Source: JBDTNL01 sp039933785 (GTDB lineage: Bacteria > Acidobacteriota > Thermoanaerobaculia > Multivoradales > JAGPDF01). From it: 25,037 nt of DNA. Location of the stretch: contig JBDTNL010000057.1 of assembly GCA_039933785.1 (NCBI GenBank), positions 1 to 25,037 on the forward strand, read 5' to 3'. This document shows, piece by piece, positions 14,974 through 23,290 of this stretch. Each line of letters opens with the position of its first letter. Position 1 is the first letter of the stretch. The translations under genes and the position numbers were made by a program. The notes beneath the pieces were generated by a model, which was not told where the DNA came from, made no database searches, and was given only the letters and a program-made list of their open reading frames with translations.

Positions 14974-16138
14974 GACCGAGCACCGTGCGAATCGCCGTCA
15001 CCACGTCCTCGGCATCGTCGTCCGTCATGTCCGGGAAGAGCGGCAGCGACACGATACGCGAGCACACCACCTCGGCGACCGGGAAGTCGCCCGGCGCATA
15101 GCCGTACGTGCGGCGATAGAACTCGTGCAGATGAACGGCCTCGAAGTGCAGGCCCGTTCCGATGCCGAGCTCCTTCAGACCGGACATGAAGGCGGCGCGG
15201 TCCGGTGGCAGCACGGTGAACAAATGCCACGGATGAACGCACTCGTAGGGCGCCGCTTCGGGCAAGACGAGACCGGAGATCCCCTGGAGCTGCGCGCGAT
15301 AGAACTCGGCGATCTCGGTGCGCCGGGCATTGAACGCCGGCAACCTGCGCAGCTGGTGGATGCCGATGGCGGACAGGATGTCGGTCAGGTTGTACTTGAA
15401 GCCCGGCAGCACCACGTCGTACGTGGCCGGGGCCTTCTCGCTCGCGGCGTAGGCCTTCCAGGCATCGCGCTCGACGCCGTGGAAACGCCAGAGCTTGAGC
15501 CGTTTGGCGAGCGCCTCGTCGTCGGTGGTGATCATGCCGCCTTCGCCGGTGGTCATGTTCTTGATCGGATGGAACGAGAACACCGCGGCGACGCTGCCGT
15601 TCGCGGTGCAGGCGCCGATCGGGCGTCCCTTGTACGAGGCGCCCGCGGCATGCGCCGCGTCCTCGAGGATGTCGACCTCACCACGCCCGGCTTCTACCAG
15701 GATCGCCCGCAAGCCGTCGAGGTCCGCCGGCTGTCCGGCGAAGTGCACCGGCATGACCAGACGCGTGCGGGGCGTGAGGACGCGCGCCACGGCCTCGGGG
15801 TCGAGGTTCCAGGTGTTGCGGTCGATATCCGCGAAGACCGGCTTCGCGCCCACCGCCGCGACCATGTTCGAGGTCGCCGGCCAGGTGAGCACGGGCACGA
15901 TGACCTCGTCGCCGGGGCCGATACCGAGCGCCAGCATCAAGGCGTGGAGAGCCCCGGTAGCGGAGGAGAAGCCAAGCGCATGCTTGGCGCCGACAGACAT
16001 CGCGAAATCGGACTCGAAGCGGGCGGTCTTCGGGCCCGTGGTGATCCAGCCGGAACGCAGGCAATCGACCACTTCAGCGATCTCGTCCTCGCCGATCGAC
16101 GGCTTGGAAAAAGGCAGTGCGGGGGCCTTGGGAAGCAT
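14966..16138 (-). CDS. arnB: UDP-L-Ara4O aminotransferase ArnB
   Basis: A 390-residue PLP enzyme of the DegT/DnrJ/EryC1 family that converts UDP-4-keto-pentose to UDP-L-Ara4N with glutamate as donor. Seen: GWITTGPKTARFE (30-42), SSATGALHALMLALGIGPGDEVI (58-80), EDAAHAAG with Asp160 facing the PLP ring, Schiff-base Lys193 in FSFHPIKNMTTGEGG, and FKYNLTDI; all match ArnB closely, including the GIGTGLHF stretch near the C-terminus. It is about 10 residues longer than E. coli ArnB. First gene of the arn operon. A TATCTT -10 box is followed by exactly 6 nt and the ATG, so the transcript is probably leaderless; the promoter overlaps that of the divergent arnT-like gene. Confidence 0.93.
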   Translation of the reverse strand: MLPKAPALPFSKPSIGEDEIAEVVDCLRSGWITTGPKTARFESDFAMSVGAKHALGFSSATGALHALMLALGIGPGDEVIVPVLTWPATSNMVAAVGAKPVFADIDRNTWNLDPEAVARVLTPRTRLVMPVHFAGQPADLDGLRAILVEAGRGEVDILEDAAHAAGASYKGRPIGACTANGSVAAVFSFHPIKNMTTGEGGMITTDDEALAKRLKLWRFHGVERDAWKAYAASEKAPATYDVVLPGFKYNLTDILSAIGIHQLRRLPAFNARRTEIAEFYRAQLQGISGLVLPEAAPYECVHPWHLFTVLPPDRAAFMSGLKELGIGTGLHFEAVHLHEFYRRTYGYAPGDFPVAEVVCSRIVSLPLFPDMTDDDAEDVVTAIRTVLGHA

Positions 16139-16144
16139 GCGGGA

Positions 16145-16150
16145 AAGATA
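16145..16150 (-). promoter_or_regulatory. Candidate -10 box of the arnB operon
   Basis: TATCTT on the minus strand, then 6 nt (TCCCGC), then ATG 16138. It overlaps the plus-strand -10 box at 16149-16154 by two bases. No convincing -35 is seen, which may mean an activator is needed. Confidence 0.5.
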
Positions 16151-16154
16151 TCAT
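16149..16154 (+). promoter_or_regulatory. Candidate -10 box of the arnT-like pair
   Basis: TATCAT, then 6 nt (CGCGAC), then TTG 16161. Same geometry as at 2555-2567 and 23279-23291. A weak TTGGGA lies upstream with a short 15-bp spacer. Confidence 0.45.
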
Positions 16155-16160
16155 CGCGAC

Positions 16161-17888
16161 TTGAGCGCTCCCCAGCCGCGGAACCCTTTCGCTTCGCCCG
16201 CGGCGGCGCCCGGCGCCCGGACTACGGCCGAGCGGAAACTCCTCGCCGCCCTGCTCGTCGGTCTCGCTCTCTGGCTTTTCCTGCCCGCCGGCTGGCGCAC
16301 GCTCTGGTCGCCGGACGAGGGACGCTACGCCGAGATTCCGCGCGAAATGGTGGCGAGCGGAGACTGGGTGACACCTCGCCTGGACGGGGTCAAGTATTTC
16401 GAGAAGCCGCCGCTCTTTTACTGGTCCGCTGCCCTTGCGATCGCGGCCTTCGGTGTCGACGAGCGTGCGCTCCGCGCGGTGCCGGCGCTCTTCGCACTGC
16501 TCGGCGCCGCGGCCACGATCCTTGCGGCGCGGCGCCTCTGGGGCACCCACGCCGCCTTCATGGCTGGCGTGGCCCTCGGCACCATGCCGCTCTATTTCGG
16601 AATCGCCAATCTGCTGGCCATCGACATGGCGGTGTCGGCGCTGATCACGGTCACCCTCCTGGCATTCCTGGCGGCGGCCCAGAGCACCGGTCGGCGGCGC
16701 GACCTGTGGCTGGGGGCTTTCTACGGGGCCGCCGCGCTCGCGACACTCGCCAAGGGACTCATCGGCATCGCGATACCGGGCATGGTCATCCTGGCCTGGC
16801 TGAGTCTCACCGGACGGTGGCGCGACCTCACCCGGTATCGCATGGTCTTTGGCACTTTGCTGTTCCTCGTGATTGCAGGGCCTTGGCATTGGATGGTGCA
16901 GGCGCGGAACCCTGAGTGGGCCTGGTTCTACTTCGTGCATGAGCATTTCTTGCGTTACACAACCACGCTTCACAAGCGCTCCGAGCCCTTCTGGTTCTAC
17001 TTGCCGGTGGTGATCTTCGGGGCCTTTCCCTGGAGCGCGATGATTCCCGCGGCCGCTCTGCGCTGGTGGCGAGAGCGTCGGTCCGCGACCGACCGCGCAC
17101 AATGGGACGCGGGCTTGTTCTGCGTGATCTGGTTCGTGGTCGTGCTGGGTTTCTTCTCGCTCGCGGGTTCCAAGCTGCCGACGTACGTCGTACCGGCGCT
17201 GCCTCCGCTGGCGCTTCTGCTCGCCGCCGATGCTGCACGCGGCAACGGCCTCGGGCGCGGCGCGGCCTGGATTGTCGCCGCCACCTGTGCGCTCGTCGCC
17301 ATCGCGATCGCGGCCGTCCCCTGGTTCGCCGAGAGCCGGGCGTCGTTGCAACTCGCGGTGAGCCTCCTCGGAATCTGGCGCTGGCTTCTTGCCCTGAGCT
17401 TCGTCGGAGTCGGCGCGGCGGCGCTCGTCTCGTGGCAGAAACCGGAATTTACCCGCCGGCTCGCCGGCTCTACGGCCCTGATGCTGCTCGTTCTGGCTGG
17501 AGCCGCCACGAAGTACAACGACGAGCGTTCGGTGAAGTCACTCGCTGCCGTGCTCGCGCCTCGACTTTCGGCAAGCGACCTGGTGGCCGCGTATCACTGC
17601 TATCCCCAAGACCTCGCGCCCTATCTCGGGCGGCGCGTCGCGATCGCCGGCTGGATCGGCGAGCTCGAGTTCGGCGCCTCGGTCGAGGATCAGTCCGCAT
17701 GGTTGCTCGACCAGGACGCATTTCAGCGGCGGTGGAACGGCCAGGGGATCGTGTACGTCGTCGCCGAACCCAAGGACTTTCCGGGTCTTCAGGCAGCGAG
17801 CACACGTCCGCCGCGGGTCCTCGCGCAAACGCGCAAGTACGTGCTCGCGGTCAATCAGCCGGCGCCTGGGCCAGGAGCGGCGCCATGA
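16161..17888 (+). CDS. arnT: ArnT-like 4-amino-4-deoxy-L-arabinose lipid A transferase, paralog 1
   Basis: A polytopic inner-membrane GT-C glycosyltransferase (575 residues) expected to move Ara4N from undecaprenyl phosphate to lipid A on the periplasmic side. The first periplasmic loop has the catalytic acidic pair Asp52-Glu53 in WSPDEGRYAEIPREM, followed by GDWVTPRLDGVKYFEKPPLFYW; about ten or more hydrophobic segments follow, with NPEWAWFYFVHEHFLRY and FPWSAM as in ArnT. The C-terminal ~130 residues are a soluble periplasmic-type domain. TTG 16161 is chosen because a TATCAT box lies 6 nt upstream; ATG 16137 is in frame but overlaps the arnB start codon and uses AGA, TAT and CAT codons unlike the rest. 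Its TGA overlaps the next ATG. The acceptor site is unknown. Confidence 0.82.
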   Translation: MSAPQPRNPFASPAAAPGARTTAERKLLAALLVGLALWLFLPAGWRTLWSPDEGRYAEIPREMVASGDWVTPRLDGVKYFEKPPLFYWSAALAIAAFGVDERALRAVPALFALLGAAATILAARRLWGTHAAFMAGVALGTMPLYFGIANLLAIDMAVSALITVTLLAFLAAAQSTGRRRDLWLGAFYGAAALATLAKGLIGIAIPGMVILAWLSLTGRWRDLTRYRMVFGTLLFLVIAGPWHWMVQARNPEWAWFYFVHEHFLRYTTTLHKRSEPFWFYLPVVIFGAFPWSAMIPAAALRWWRERRSATDRAQWDAGLFCVIWFVVVLGFFSLAGSKLPTYVVPALPPLALLLAADAARGNGLGRGAAWIVAATCALVAIAIAAVPWFAESRASLQLAVSLLGIWRWLLALSFVGVGAAALVSWQKPEFTRRLAGSTALMLLVLAGAATKYNDERSVKSLAAVLAPRLSASDLVAAYHCYPQDLAPYLGRRVAIAGWIGELEFGASVEDQSAWLLDQDAFQRRWNGQGIVYVVAEPKDFPGLQAASTRPPRVLAQTRKYVLAVNQPAPGPGAAP

Positions 17889-19534
17889 GCTCTAAGCGCC
17901 AGCTCGTTCTCGGTGTATTCCTTGGCTTGGCGCTGCTCTTTTTTCTGCCCACCGGCTGGCGAGCGCTCTGGTCGCCCGACGAAGGGCGCTACGCCGAGAT
18001 CCCTCGCGCCATGGTCCAGAGCGGCGATTGGGTCACGCCGCGCATCGATGGCATCAAGTTCTTCGACAAGCCACCGCTCGCATACTGGTGCGAGGCGCTC
18101 GCGATCCGAGTCTTCGGCACCAGCGAGCGCAGCCTGCGCCTCGTCCCGGTGGGCTTCGGGTTGCTCGGCGTACTCGCCGTGTTCCTCGCCGGACGGCGTC
18201 TTTGGGGCACGCGCGCGGGCTTGTTCGCCGCGGTGATCCTCGGCACCTCGCCGCTCTACTTCGCGTTTTCGGGGCTGGTCTCGCTCGACATCGTGGTGTC
18301 CTCCCTGCTCGCGGCGACGCTGCTCGCGTGCCTCGCCGCAATGCAATCCGAGGGGAAGCAGCGAGATCGGTTCCTCATGGCGTTCTACGCCAGCGCCGCG
18401 CTCGCAACACTCGCCAAGGGATTGATCGGCATCGTACTCCCCGGACTGGTCATCGTGCCCTGGTTGCTGCTCACCGGTCGATGGCGCGAGATCCTGCGCG
18501 GGAAGTATCGCCTGGTGCTCGGCACTCTTCTGTTCCTCGCGATTGCGTTGCCCTGGCATGTTCTGGTGCAGCAGAGGAACCCGGAATGGGCGTGGTACTA
18601 CTTCGTGCACGAGCACTTCCTCCGTTTCACCACCCACGTGCACAAGCGCTCGCAGCCGATTTGGTTCTATCTACCGGTGCTTTTGGTCGGTCTCTTTCCC
18701 TGGATCACTCTCCTCCCGGGCGCGGCGCGTCGTTTCGTGGGCGAGTGGCGCGACGTCCGCGTGCCGCCCCATTTGCGCGAGGCTCGTCTCTTTCTGGTTC
18801 TCTGGGCTCTTGCGATCACCGGGTTCTTCTCGATCTCGGGCTCGAAGCTGATTCCATACGTCGTGCCGGCGCTCCCCGCCTTCGCGATGCTGTTGGGTGA
18901 AGAGTTGTCCCGACGGGAAGGCCTGTCGCGCCGTGTGTCCTGGTGGACGGCGGCACTGGCCGCGACTTTCGCCGCTGCGACTGCCCTCACTCCACTGTTT
19001 GCCAAGCCGGGATCGAGCACCGCGGGCGCTCTCGCGACCCTGGGGCCGTGGCTCGCGATCCTGGCGGCCTCGCTGACGATCGTCACGCTGGCCACGTTCT
19101 TCGCTCGACGCCACCCGCTCGCGCTGGCGGTCGCGACCGGAGGCCTGCTGCTCGCGCTTGCTGGCGGGGCTGCGCGCTTCGACGATGTCCAATCGGTGAA
19201 GACCCTGGCCGCGGGGCTTCGCCCTCGCCTCCTCGCCGACGACCTCGTGGTCGCCTTCGACGGCTATCCGCGCGACCTGCCGTTCTATGTCAAGCGGCGA
19301 GTCGCGATCGCGGGCTGGGTGGGTGACGAGATCGACTACGGCTCGAAGCAGGAAGACATGACCGGCTGGCTCTATGACTTCTCGCAATTCCGGGAGCTTT
19401 GGGACGGCCCTCGGCGGGTCTACGCCGTGCTCGACAACAAGTCCATGCCCAAGCTCGAACAGCTCACCGGAGCCTCGCCTCGCATCGTGTCGAAGGGACC
19501 GCGCTTCCTGGTCGCGGTCAATCGGCCCGACTGA
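17885..19534 (+). CDS. arnT: ArnT-like 4-amino-4-deoxy-L-arabinose lipid A transferase, paralog 2
   Basis: A 549-residue GT-C membrane glycosyltransferase, an obvious tandem paralog of the preceding gene: WSPDEGRYAEIPRAMVQSGD with Asp32-Glu33, FFDKPPLAYWCEALAIRVFG, ATLAKGLIGI, NPEWAWYYFVHEHFLRF and FPWITL all have counterparts there. The C-terminal domain is more diverged. Translation is coupled by an ATGA overlap, so both proteins are made together. Two copies may serve different lipid A phosphates or different acceptors; this is inference. The 3' end overlaps the convergent gene by 17 bp. Confidence 0.82.
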   Translation: MSSKRQLVLGVFLGLALLFFLPTGWRALWSPDEGRYAEIPRAMVQSGDWVTPRIDGIKFFDKPPLAYWCEALAIRVFGTSERSLRLVPVGFGLLGVLAVFLAGRRLWGTRAGLFAAVILGTSPLYFAFSGLVSLDIVVSSLLAATLLACLAAMQSEGKQRDRFLMAFYASAALATLAKGLIGIVLPGLVIVPWLLLTGRWREILRGKYRLVLGTLLFLAIALPWHVLVQQRNPEWAWYYFVHEHFLRFTTHVHKRSQPIWFYLPVLLVGLFPWITLLPGAARRFVGEWRDVRVPPHLREARLFLVLWALAITGFFSISGSKLIPYVVPALPAFAMLLGEELSRREGLSRRVSWWTAALAATFAAATALTPLFAKPGSSTAGALATLGPWLAILAASLTIVTLATFFARRHPLALAVATGGLLLALAGGAARFDDVQSVKTLAAGLRPRLLADDLVVAFDGYPRDLPFYVKRRVAIAGWVGDEIDYGSKQEDMTGWLYDFSQFRELWDGPRRVYAVLDNKSMPKLEQLTGASPRIVSKGPRFLVAVNRPD

Positions 19535-21233
19535 GCCCTCGAGGCACCAGCACGACGTAGGGGCTCGCCTTGCGGCCACGTTCGTCGTAGGCGACGCGGG
19601 TGCTCTCGCGCAGAGATTCCGGAAGTCGGCCGAGTTCCTCGGCTCCGGCGAGCATCGCGCCGTGCGGATGCCGCGCGAAGAAGCTCGCCGCCTCCTGTTC
19701 GTTGCGAGCAACACTCAGTAACCGATCGAGATCGAAGTCGACGATCGCGGCGATCTTCTCCTCGCGCGTGCCGGGGCGGTAGAGCGCGACGGCGCCGTCC
19801 GGCGAAGCCGCAGCGAGGGCCTCCGTGGTGTCGTGCAGGTTCTTCAGCGGGTCGATCGACCACTTCAACACCAGTTGTCCGGCGAGCAACAGCGCTAGGG
19901 GAGGTCCGGCGATGATGGCCACCGGGAGAGTGATGGCCGAGAGTTTCCATGCCCGGCCGAGCCGCGGAAGAAGCACTACACACCACGCCAGCGCCAGCAG
20001 CGCCAGGAGTCCCAGCACCCCAGGCACCGGCGCTCTGCGTACGGTAAGCAGAAGCGGCGACCACTTGACTCCCGGCACCGCATCACCCGGGAGCCACGCC
20101 AATCCCAGGGCCGTGACGGCGAGCAGGAATGGCGCGATACCGGCGAAGACCATCAAGGCTCTCGCCGCCAGCCGATCAAATCGCCCGCCCGCCTGCCAGC
20201 CGCCCTCGCGTTGCTGGGTCAGCCAAGACGCGACCGCAATCGCCATCCCCGGGAAAAGCGGCACGAGATACAGCGTGCGCTTGGAGGCTGCCAGGGACAA
20301 GAGAACCACGCCGACCGCTCCGGCGCCGAGCAGGAAGCGCTGGGCCCCCTCGCGCCTCGCGGCCAGCCACGCCGCGGGTACGGCGACGATCCACGGCACG
20401 GCCGCCACCAACCCGTCGGTTATGTAGTACCACGGCGGCTGGCGATGGCCATAGCTTGCGAGCTTCGCGGTTCCGACGAACCGTCCGAGCAGGTTGCCCA
20501 GCAGACACTCGCGGACCGCATCGATGCCGCCGCGCTGCCCAAGGGCCAGCGCCCAGGGCAACCCCAGAGCCACCAGACCGAGGACAACGACCGGAGCCAA
20601 CCGAAGGAGCGGCCCCAGCGCTCGCCGGCGATCTCGCAGGAGCAGGAACAAGCTCGGCGCAGCGACCGCCAGGCCGCAACCCACCCAGCCCTTGGATAGG
20701 AACGCGAGCCCATTTGCTATCGCGACGATGACAGCGGACCCTCGAGCTTGCTTCGAGCCCGCGGGCGCTCGGTCCCAAACGATGAAAGCAGCCCAGCAGG
20801 CGAAGACGAAGAACGTCAACGCCGAGTCGACTACGACACGCCCCATGTCCTCGTTGAACTGCAACGTCGAGCCCAGCACAACCAGGGCGACCAGCCCGGC
20901 GCGCTCGTTCTCGAGCCGGCGAGCGACCGCATAGGTGAGTAACAGCGTGAGCGCCATGAACAGCGCCGAAGGGAAGCGCGCGACCGCATCCGACACACCG
21001 AACGTCTCGTAGGCGAAGGCTTGTACCCACCAGTAGAGCGGCGGCTTCTCGAGGAAGGGCTCACCTCCGAGGCGCGGTACGACCCAGTCGCCGGTACGCA
21101 CCATGTTGAGCCCAACGACCGCACCGGTAGGCTCGTCCGGGGTCCATAGCGAATGCGAGAAGACCCCGCTGAAGGAAATCACCAATGCCAATACGACGGC
21201 GAGCGCGAAGGCGCGACGCGGGGTCTCGACCAT
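19518..21233 (-). CDS. PMT/ArnT-like membrane glycosyltransferase, third and divergent
   Basis: A 571-residue polytopic protein of the GT-C/PMT superfamily, related to but distinct from the two ArnT-like proteins next door. The first loop keeps an acidic pair, Asp33-Glu34, but reads WTPDEPTGAVVGLNMV in place of DEGRYAEI; then GDWVVPRLGGEPFLEKPPLYWW. Other landmarks: GLAFLSKGWVGCGLAV, HRQPPWYYITDG and SKRTLYLVPLFPG. About eleven hydrophobic segments and a C-terminal soluble part of ~110 residues. It uses a polyprenyl-phosphate sugar, but sugar and acceptor are unknown. ATG 21233 overlaps the tsaE stop by one base (TGATG), so it is the last gene of an nnr-tsaE operon, an unexpected partner for housekeeping genes. 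The GT-C family is clear; a specific arnT name is not justified. Confidence 0.82.
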   Translation of the reverse strand: MVETPRRAFALAVVLALVISFSGVFSHSLWTPDEPTGAVVGLNMVRTGDWVVPRLGGEPFLEKPPLYWWVQAFAYETFGVSDAVARFPSALFMALTLLLTYAVARRLENERAGLVALVVLGSTLQFNEDMGRVVVDSALTFFVFACWAAFIVWDRAPAGSKQARGSAVIVAIANGLAFLSKGWVGCGLAVAAPSLFLLLRDRRRALGPLLRLAPVVVLGLVALGLPWALALGQRGGIDAVRECLLGNLLGRFVGTAKLASYGHRQPPWYYITDGLVAAVPWIVAVPAAWLAARREGAQRFLLGAGAVGVVLLSLAASKRTLYLVPLFPGMAIAVASWLTQQREGGWQAGGRFDRLAARALMVFAGIAPFLLAVTALGLAWLPGDAVPGVKWSPLLLTVRRAPVPGVLGLLALLALAWCVVLLPRLGRAWKLSAITLPVAIIAGPPLALLLAGQLVLKWSIDPLKNLHDTTEALAAASPDGAVALYRPGTREEKIAAIVDFDLDRLLSVARNEQEAASFFARHPHGAMLAGAEELGRLPESLRESTRVAYDERGRKASPYVVLVPRGLSRAD

Positions 21234-21649
21234 CAACGGCTCTCGATCAGATCGCGAGCGCCCTCGGCGGTCACCACCAGCGTCACCTTCAAGGCGCCTG
21301 CCAACGGGAACGGCAAGCGCTCCGCCCACTCCACCACTTTGACCCCCGGCCCGGACAGCAACTCTTCGAGACCCAAGCGGACCGCGTCCAGAGGCTCCAG
21401 CCGGTACAGATCCAGGTGAAAGAATTTGCTCGAAGTCCCGGCATGCTCGCGCAGGATAGTGAACGTCGGCGACTGCACTTCGCGCGAGTCGATGCCCAGA
21501 CCTTCGGCGATGCCCTGTGCGAGCACGGTCTTTCCCGCGCCCAAGTCCCCCGAGAGCAGGAGCACGCCGTCCGGCGAGAGCTCGTCCGCGAGGGCACGGC
21601 CGAGCGCGCGGGTCTCTTCGGTGCTCGTGCTCTGCCAGCGTCGGGTCAC
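21233..21649 (-). CDS. tsaE: tRNA t6A37 biosynthesis ATPase TsaE (YjeE)
   Basis: A 138-residue cytoplasmic P-loop ATPase that drives turnover of the TsaB-TsaD complex, which adds threonylcarbamoyl to A37 of ANN-decoding tRNAs. Seen: TSTEETRALGRALA near the start, Walker A GDLGAGKT (34-41), SPTFTI (60-65), FHLDLYRL (77-84) and VEWAERLP (106-113), in the family's order and spacing. The start is GTG 21649, 8 nt after the nnr stop; no ATG is available nearby. tsaE next to the NAD(P)HX repair gene is a very common bacterial arrangement. Confidence 0.92.
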   Translation of the reverse strand: MTRRWQSTSTEETRALGRALADELSPDGVLLLSGDLGAGKTVLAQGIAEGLGIDSREVQSPTFTILREHAGTSSKFFHLDLYRLEPLDAVRLGLEELLSGPGVKVVEWAERLPFPLAGALKVTLVVTAEGARDLIESR

Positions 21650-21657
21650 GGCTGCGA

Positions 21658-23214
21658 TCAGCTCTTCGCCAGTTGGGTGAAGGCCCGCGGCAACACCTCG
21701 ACCACGTCGCTCGCGATGAGGCCGCCGAGGGCGCCGCCGCCGATGCCCTCCGCCGCGAGGTCGCCCGCCAAGCCATGCAGGTACACGCCGAGTTGCGCCG
21801 CCGCCAGAGCTTCGTAGCCTTGCCCGAGAAGGGCGGTCAAGACTCCGGTGAGGACATCGCCGCTGCCTCCGGTCGCCATCGCGGGATTGCCCGTCGGGTT
21901 GACGAAGACTTCGCCCCCGGGCGCGGCGACCAGGGAGAGGTGCCCCTTGAGGAGAACGATCGCGCCGGTGATCTGCGCCGCACGGCGGACCGCCGCCAGA
22001 CGATCCTCCTGGACCGCCGCGGCGCTGATGCCGAGCAGACGGCCGAGCTCTCCTGGATGCGGGGTCAGCAACGTCGGCCCCGGGCGCGCGCGAAGCGCCG
22101 CGGCATCGTCGGCGAACGCATTCAGCCCGTCGGCGTCGAGCACCAGCGGCAGTGGACACGCCAGGACGAACGCGCGGACCGCGGCCACGGTTTCGGGACT
22201 GGTCCCCAAGCCAGGACCTACTCCAAGTGCGCGCTTGCCGACCGCCAGGCCGAGCAGGGTCGCCCCAGCCGCCGAGCCGAGGGCACCAAGGACACTCGGC
22301 AGAGCGAGCGTCATGGATTCGATCGAACCGGCGGCCACGATCGACAGGATGGCGTCCGGTACCGCAACGCTCACCAGGCCTGCACCGGAACGCGCGGCGG
22401 CGCGGGCCGCGAGCACCGCGGCGCCGCTCTTGCCCAGGGAGCCTGCGACCAGCAGAACGTGGCCGAAGTCCCCCTTGTTCGATGCGGCCGCGCGAGGCAC
22501 CAGGAATGGAGACAGATCCTCCGCGGTCAGCAGGTGCAGGCCGGGTTCGATGCCTTCGGTGGCGCTCTCCAGCAGGGACGGCGGAATGCCCAGATCGGTG
22601 ACCACCAGATCGCCGACCGCGTCGCGAGCCGGCGGGAAGATGTGCGCCCACTTGGGCAACGCAAAGGTCACCGTGAGATCCGCCGCGACGTGCGGGCCGA
22701 TCGGCCGTTGACGGCTGGCGTCGAGGCCGCTCGGCAGGTCGACCGCCAGGACCTCCCGACCGCTGGCATTGATCGCATCGACGGCCTCGGCGAAAAAACC
22801 CTCGAGGGGCCTGTCGAGTCCGGTGCCGAACAGCGCATCGACGATCAAGTCCCCCTCGGCGCAGAGGGCGGCGACCTCTCGATCGCTCGCCAGCTCGCGA
22901 ATCCAGAGACCGCTCTGCCGGCAGATCTCCAGCTGAGCCGCGCAGTCCACGCTCGGCGTTTTGCCGCCGAACAGCAGCCCGACTTCCGGAGCGTGCCCAC
23001 GCGCCACCAATTGCCGGGCCACCGCCAAACCGTCTCCCCCGTTGTTTCCCGGGCCGCACAGGATGACCACGCGCGCGGCCTCGGGAAAGCGTTCGCCGAG
23101 TGCATCGACGACGCCGATCGCCGCGTTTTCCATCAGCACAAGACTGGGGATGCCGAGCTGCTCGATCGCCGCTCGGTCCACGGCGCGCATGGCCGTGGCG
23201 CTCAGAATCCTCAC
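21658..23214 (-). CDS. nnr: Bifunctional NAD(P)H-hydrate epimerase / ADP-dependent dehydratase (NnrE-NnrD)
   Basis: Repairs hydrated NADH and NADPH: the N-terminal YjeF_N half epimerises R-NAD(P)HX and the C-terminal ribokinase-like half dehydrates S-NAD(P)HX using ADP. The 518-residue protein shows MENAA, GPGNNGGDG (54-62) and DLPSGLDA in the epimerase half; KGDFGHVLLVAGS, LTPHPGELGRLLG and NPTGNPAMATGGSGDVLTG (GGSGD near 449-453) in the dehydratase half. GTG 23214 is preferred, with GAGG 7 nt upstream and a start VRILSATAMRAVDR; upstream in-frame codons run into the divergent gene. It is the first gene of an operon with tsaE and a membrane glycosyltransferase. Confidence 0.93.
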   Translation of the reverse strand: MRILSATAMRAVDRAAIEQLGIPSLVLMENAAIGVVDALGERFPEAARVVILCGPGNNGGDGLAVARQLVARGHAPEVGLLFGGKTPSVDCAAQLEICRQSGLWIRELASDREVAALCAEGDLIVDALFGTGLDRPLEGFFAEAVDAINASGREVLAVDLPSGLDASRQRPIGPHVAADLTVTFALPKWAHIFPPARDAVGDLVVTDLGIPPSLLESATEGIEPGLHLLTAEDLSPFLVPRAAASNKGDFGHVLLVAGSLGKSGAAVLAARAAARSGAGLVSVAVPDAILSIVAAGSIESMTLALPSVLGALGSAAGATLLGLAVGKRALGVGPGLGTSPETVAAVRAFVLACPLPLVLDADGLNAFADDAAALRARPGPTLLTPHPGELGRLLGISAAAVQEDRLAAVRRAAQITGAIVLLKGHLSLVAAPGGEVFVNPTGNPAMATGGSGDVLTGVLTALLGQGYEALAAAQLGVYLHGLAGDLAAEGIGGGALGGLIASDVVEVLPRAFTQLAKS

Positions 23215-23255
23215 GCGGAAGCCTCGGTCCACTGCGCTCGACGGGGCACGGTTCG

Positions 23256-23261
23256 ATCTTA
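23256..23261 (-). promoter_or_regulatory. Candidate -10 box of the nnr operon
   Basis: TAAGAT on the minus strand, about 42 nt before GTG 23214, would give a short leader that includes the GAGG ribosome site. No clear -35 is visible. Confidence 0.25.
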
Positions 23262-23278
23262 TCCGCTGGCGGTAGTCG

Positions 23279-23284
23279 TACACT
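23279..23284 (+). promoter_or_regulatory. Candidate -10 box of the SAM hydrolase gene (leaderless)
   Basis: TACACT followed by 6 nt (GCGCCG) and GTG 23291; same geometry as the boxes at 2555 and 16149. No Shine-Dalgarno is present. Confidence 0.4.
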
Positions 23285-23290
23285 GCGCCG

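Noticed and set aside
14729..16136. Long plus-strand open frames across arnC and arnB, some continuing into the arnT-like gene.
   Set aside because: They lie antisense to clear arnB and arnC with all catalytic residues; similarity to ArnT starts only after about 16160.
17066..17884. N-terminal extension of the second arnT-like frame.
   Set aside because: It overlaps the first arnT-like gene in another frame; the conserved start is ATG 17885 in an ATGA junction.
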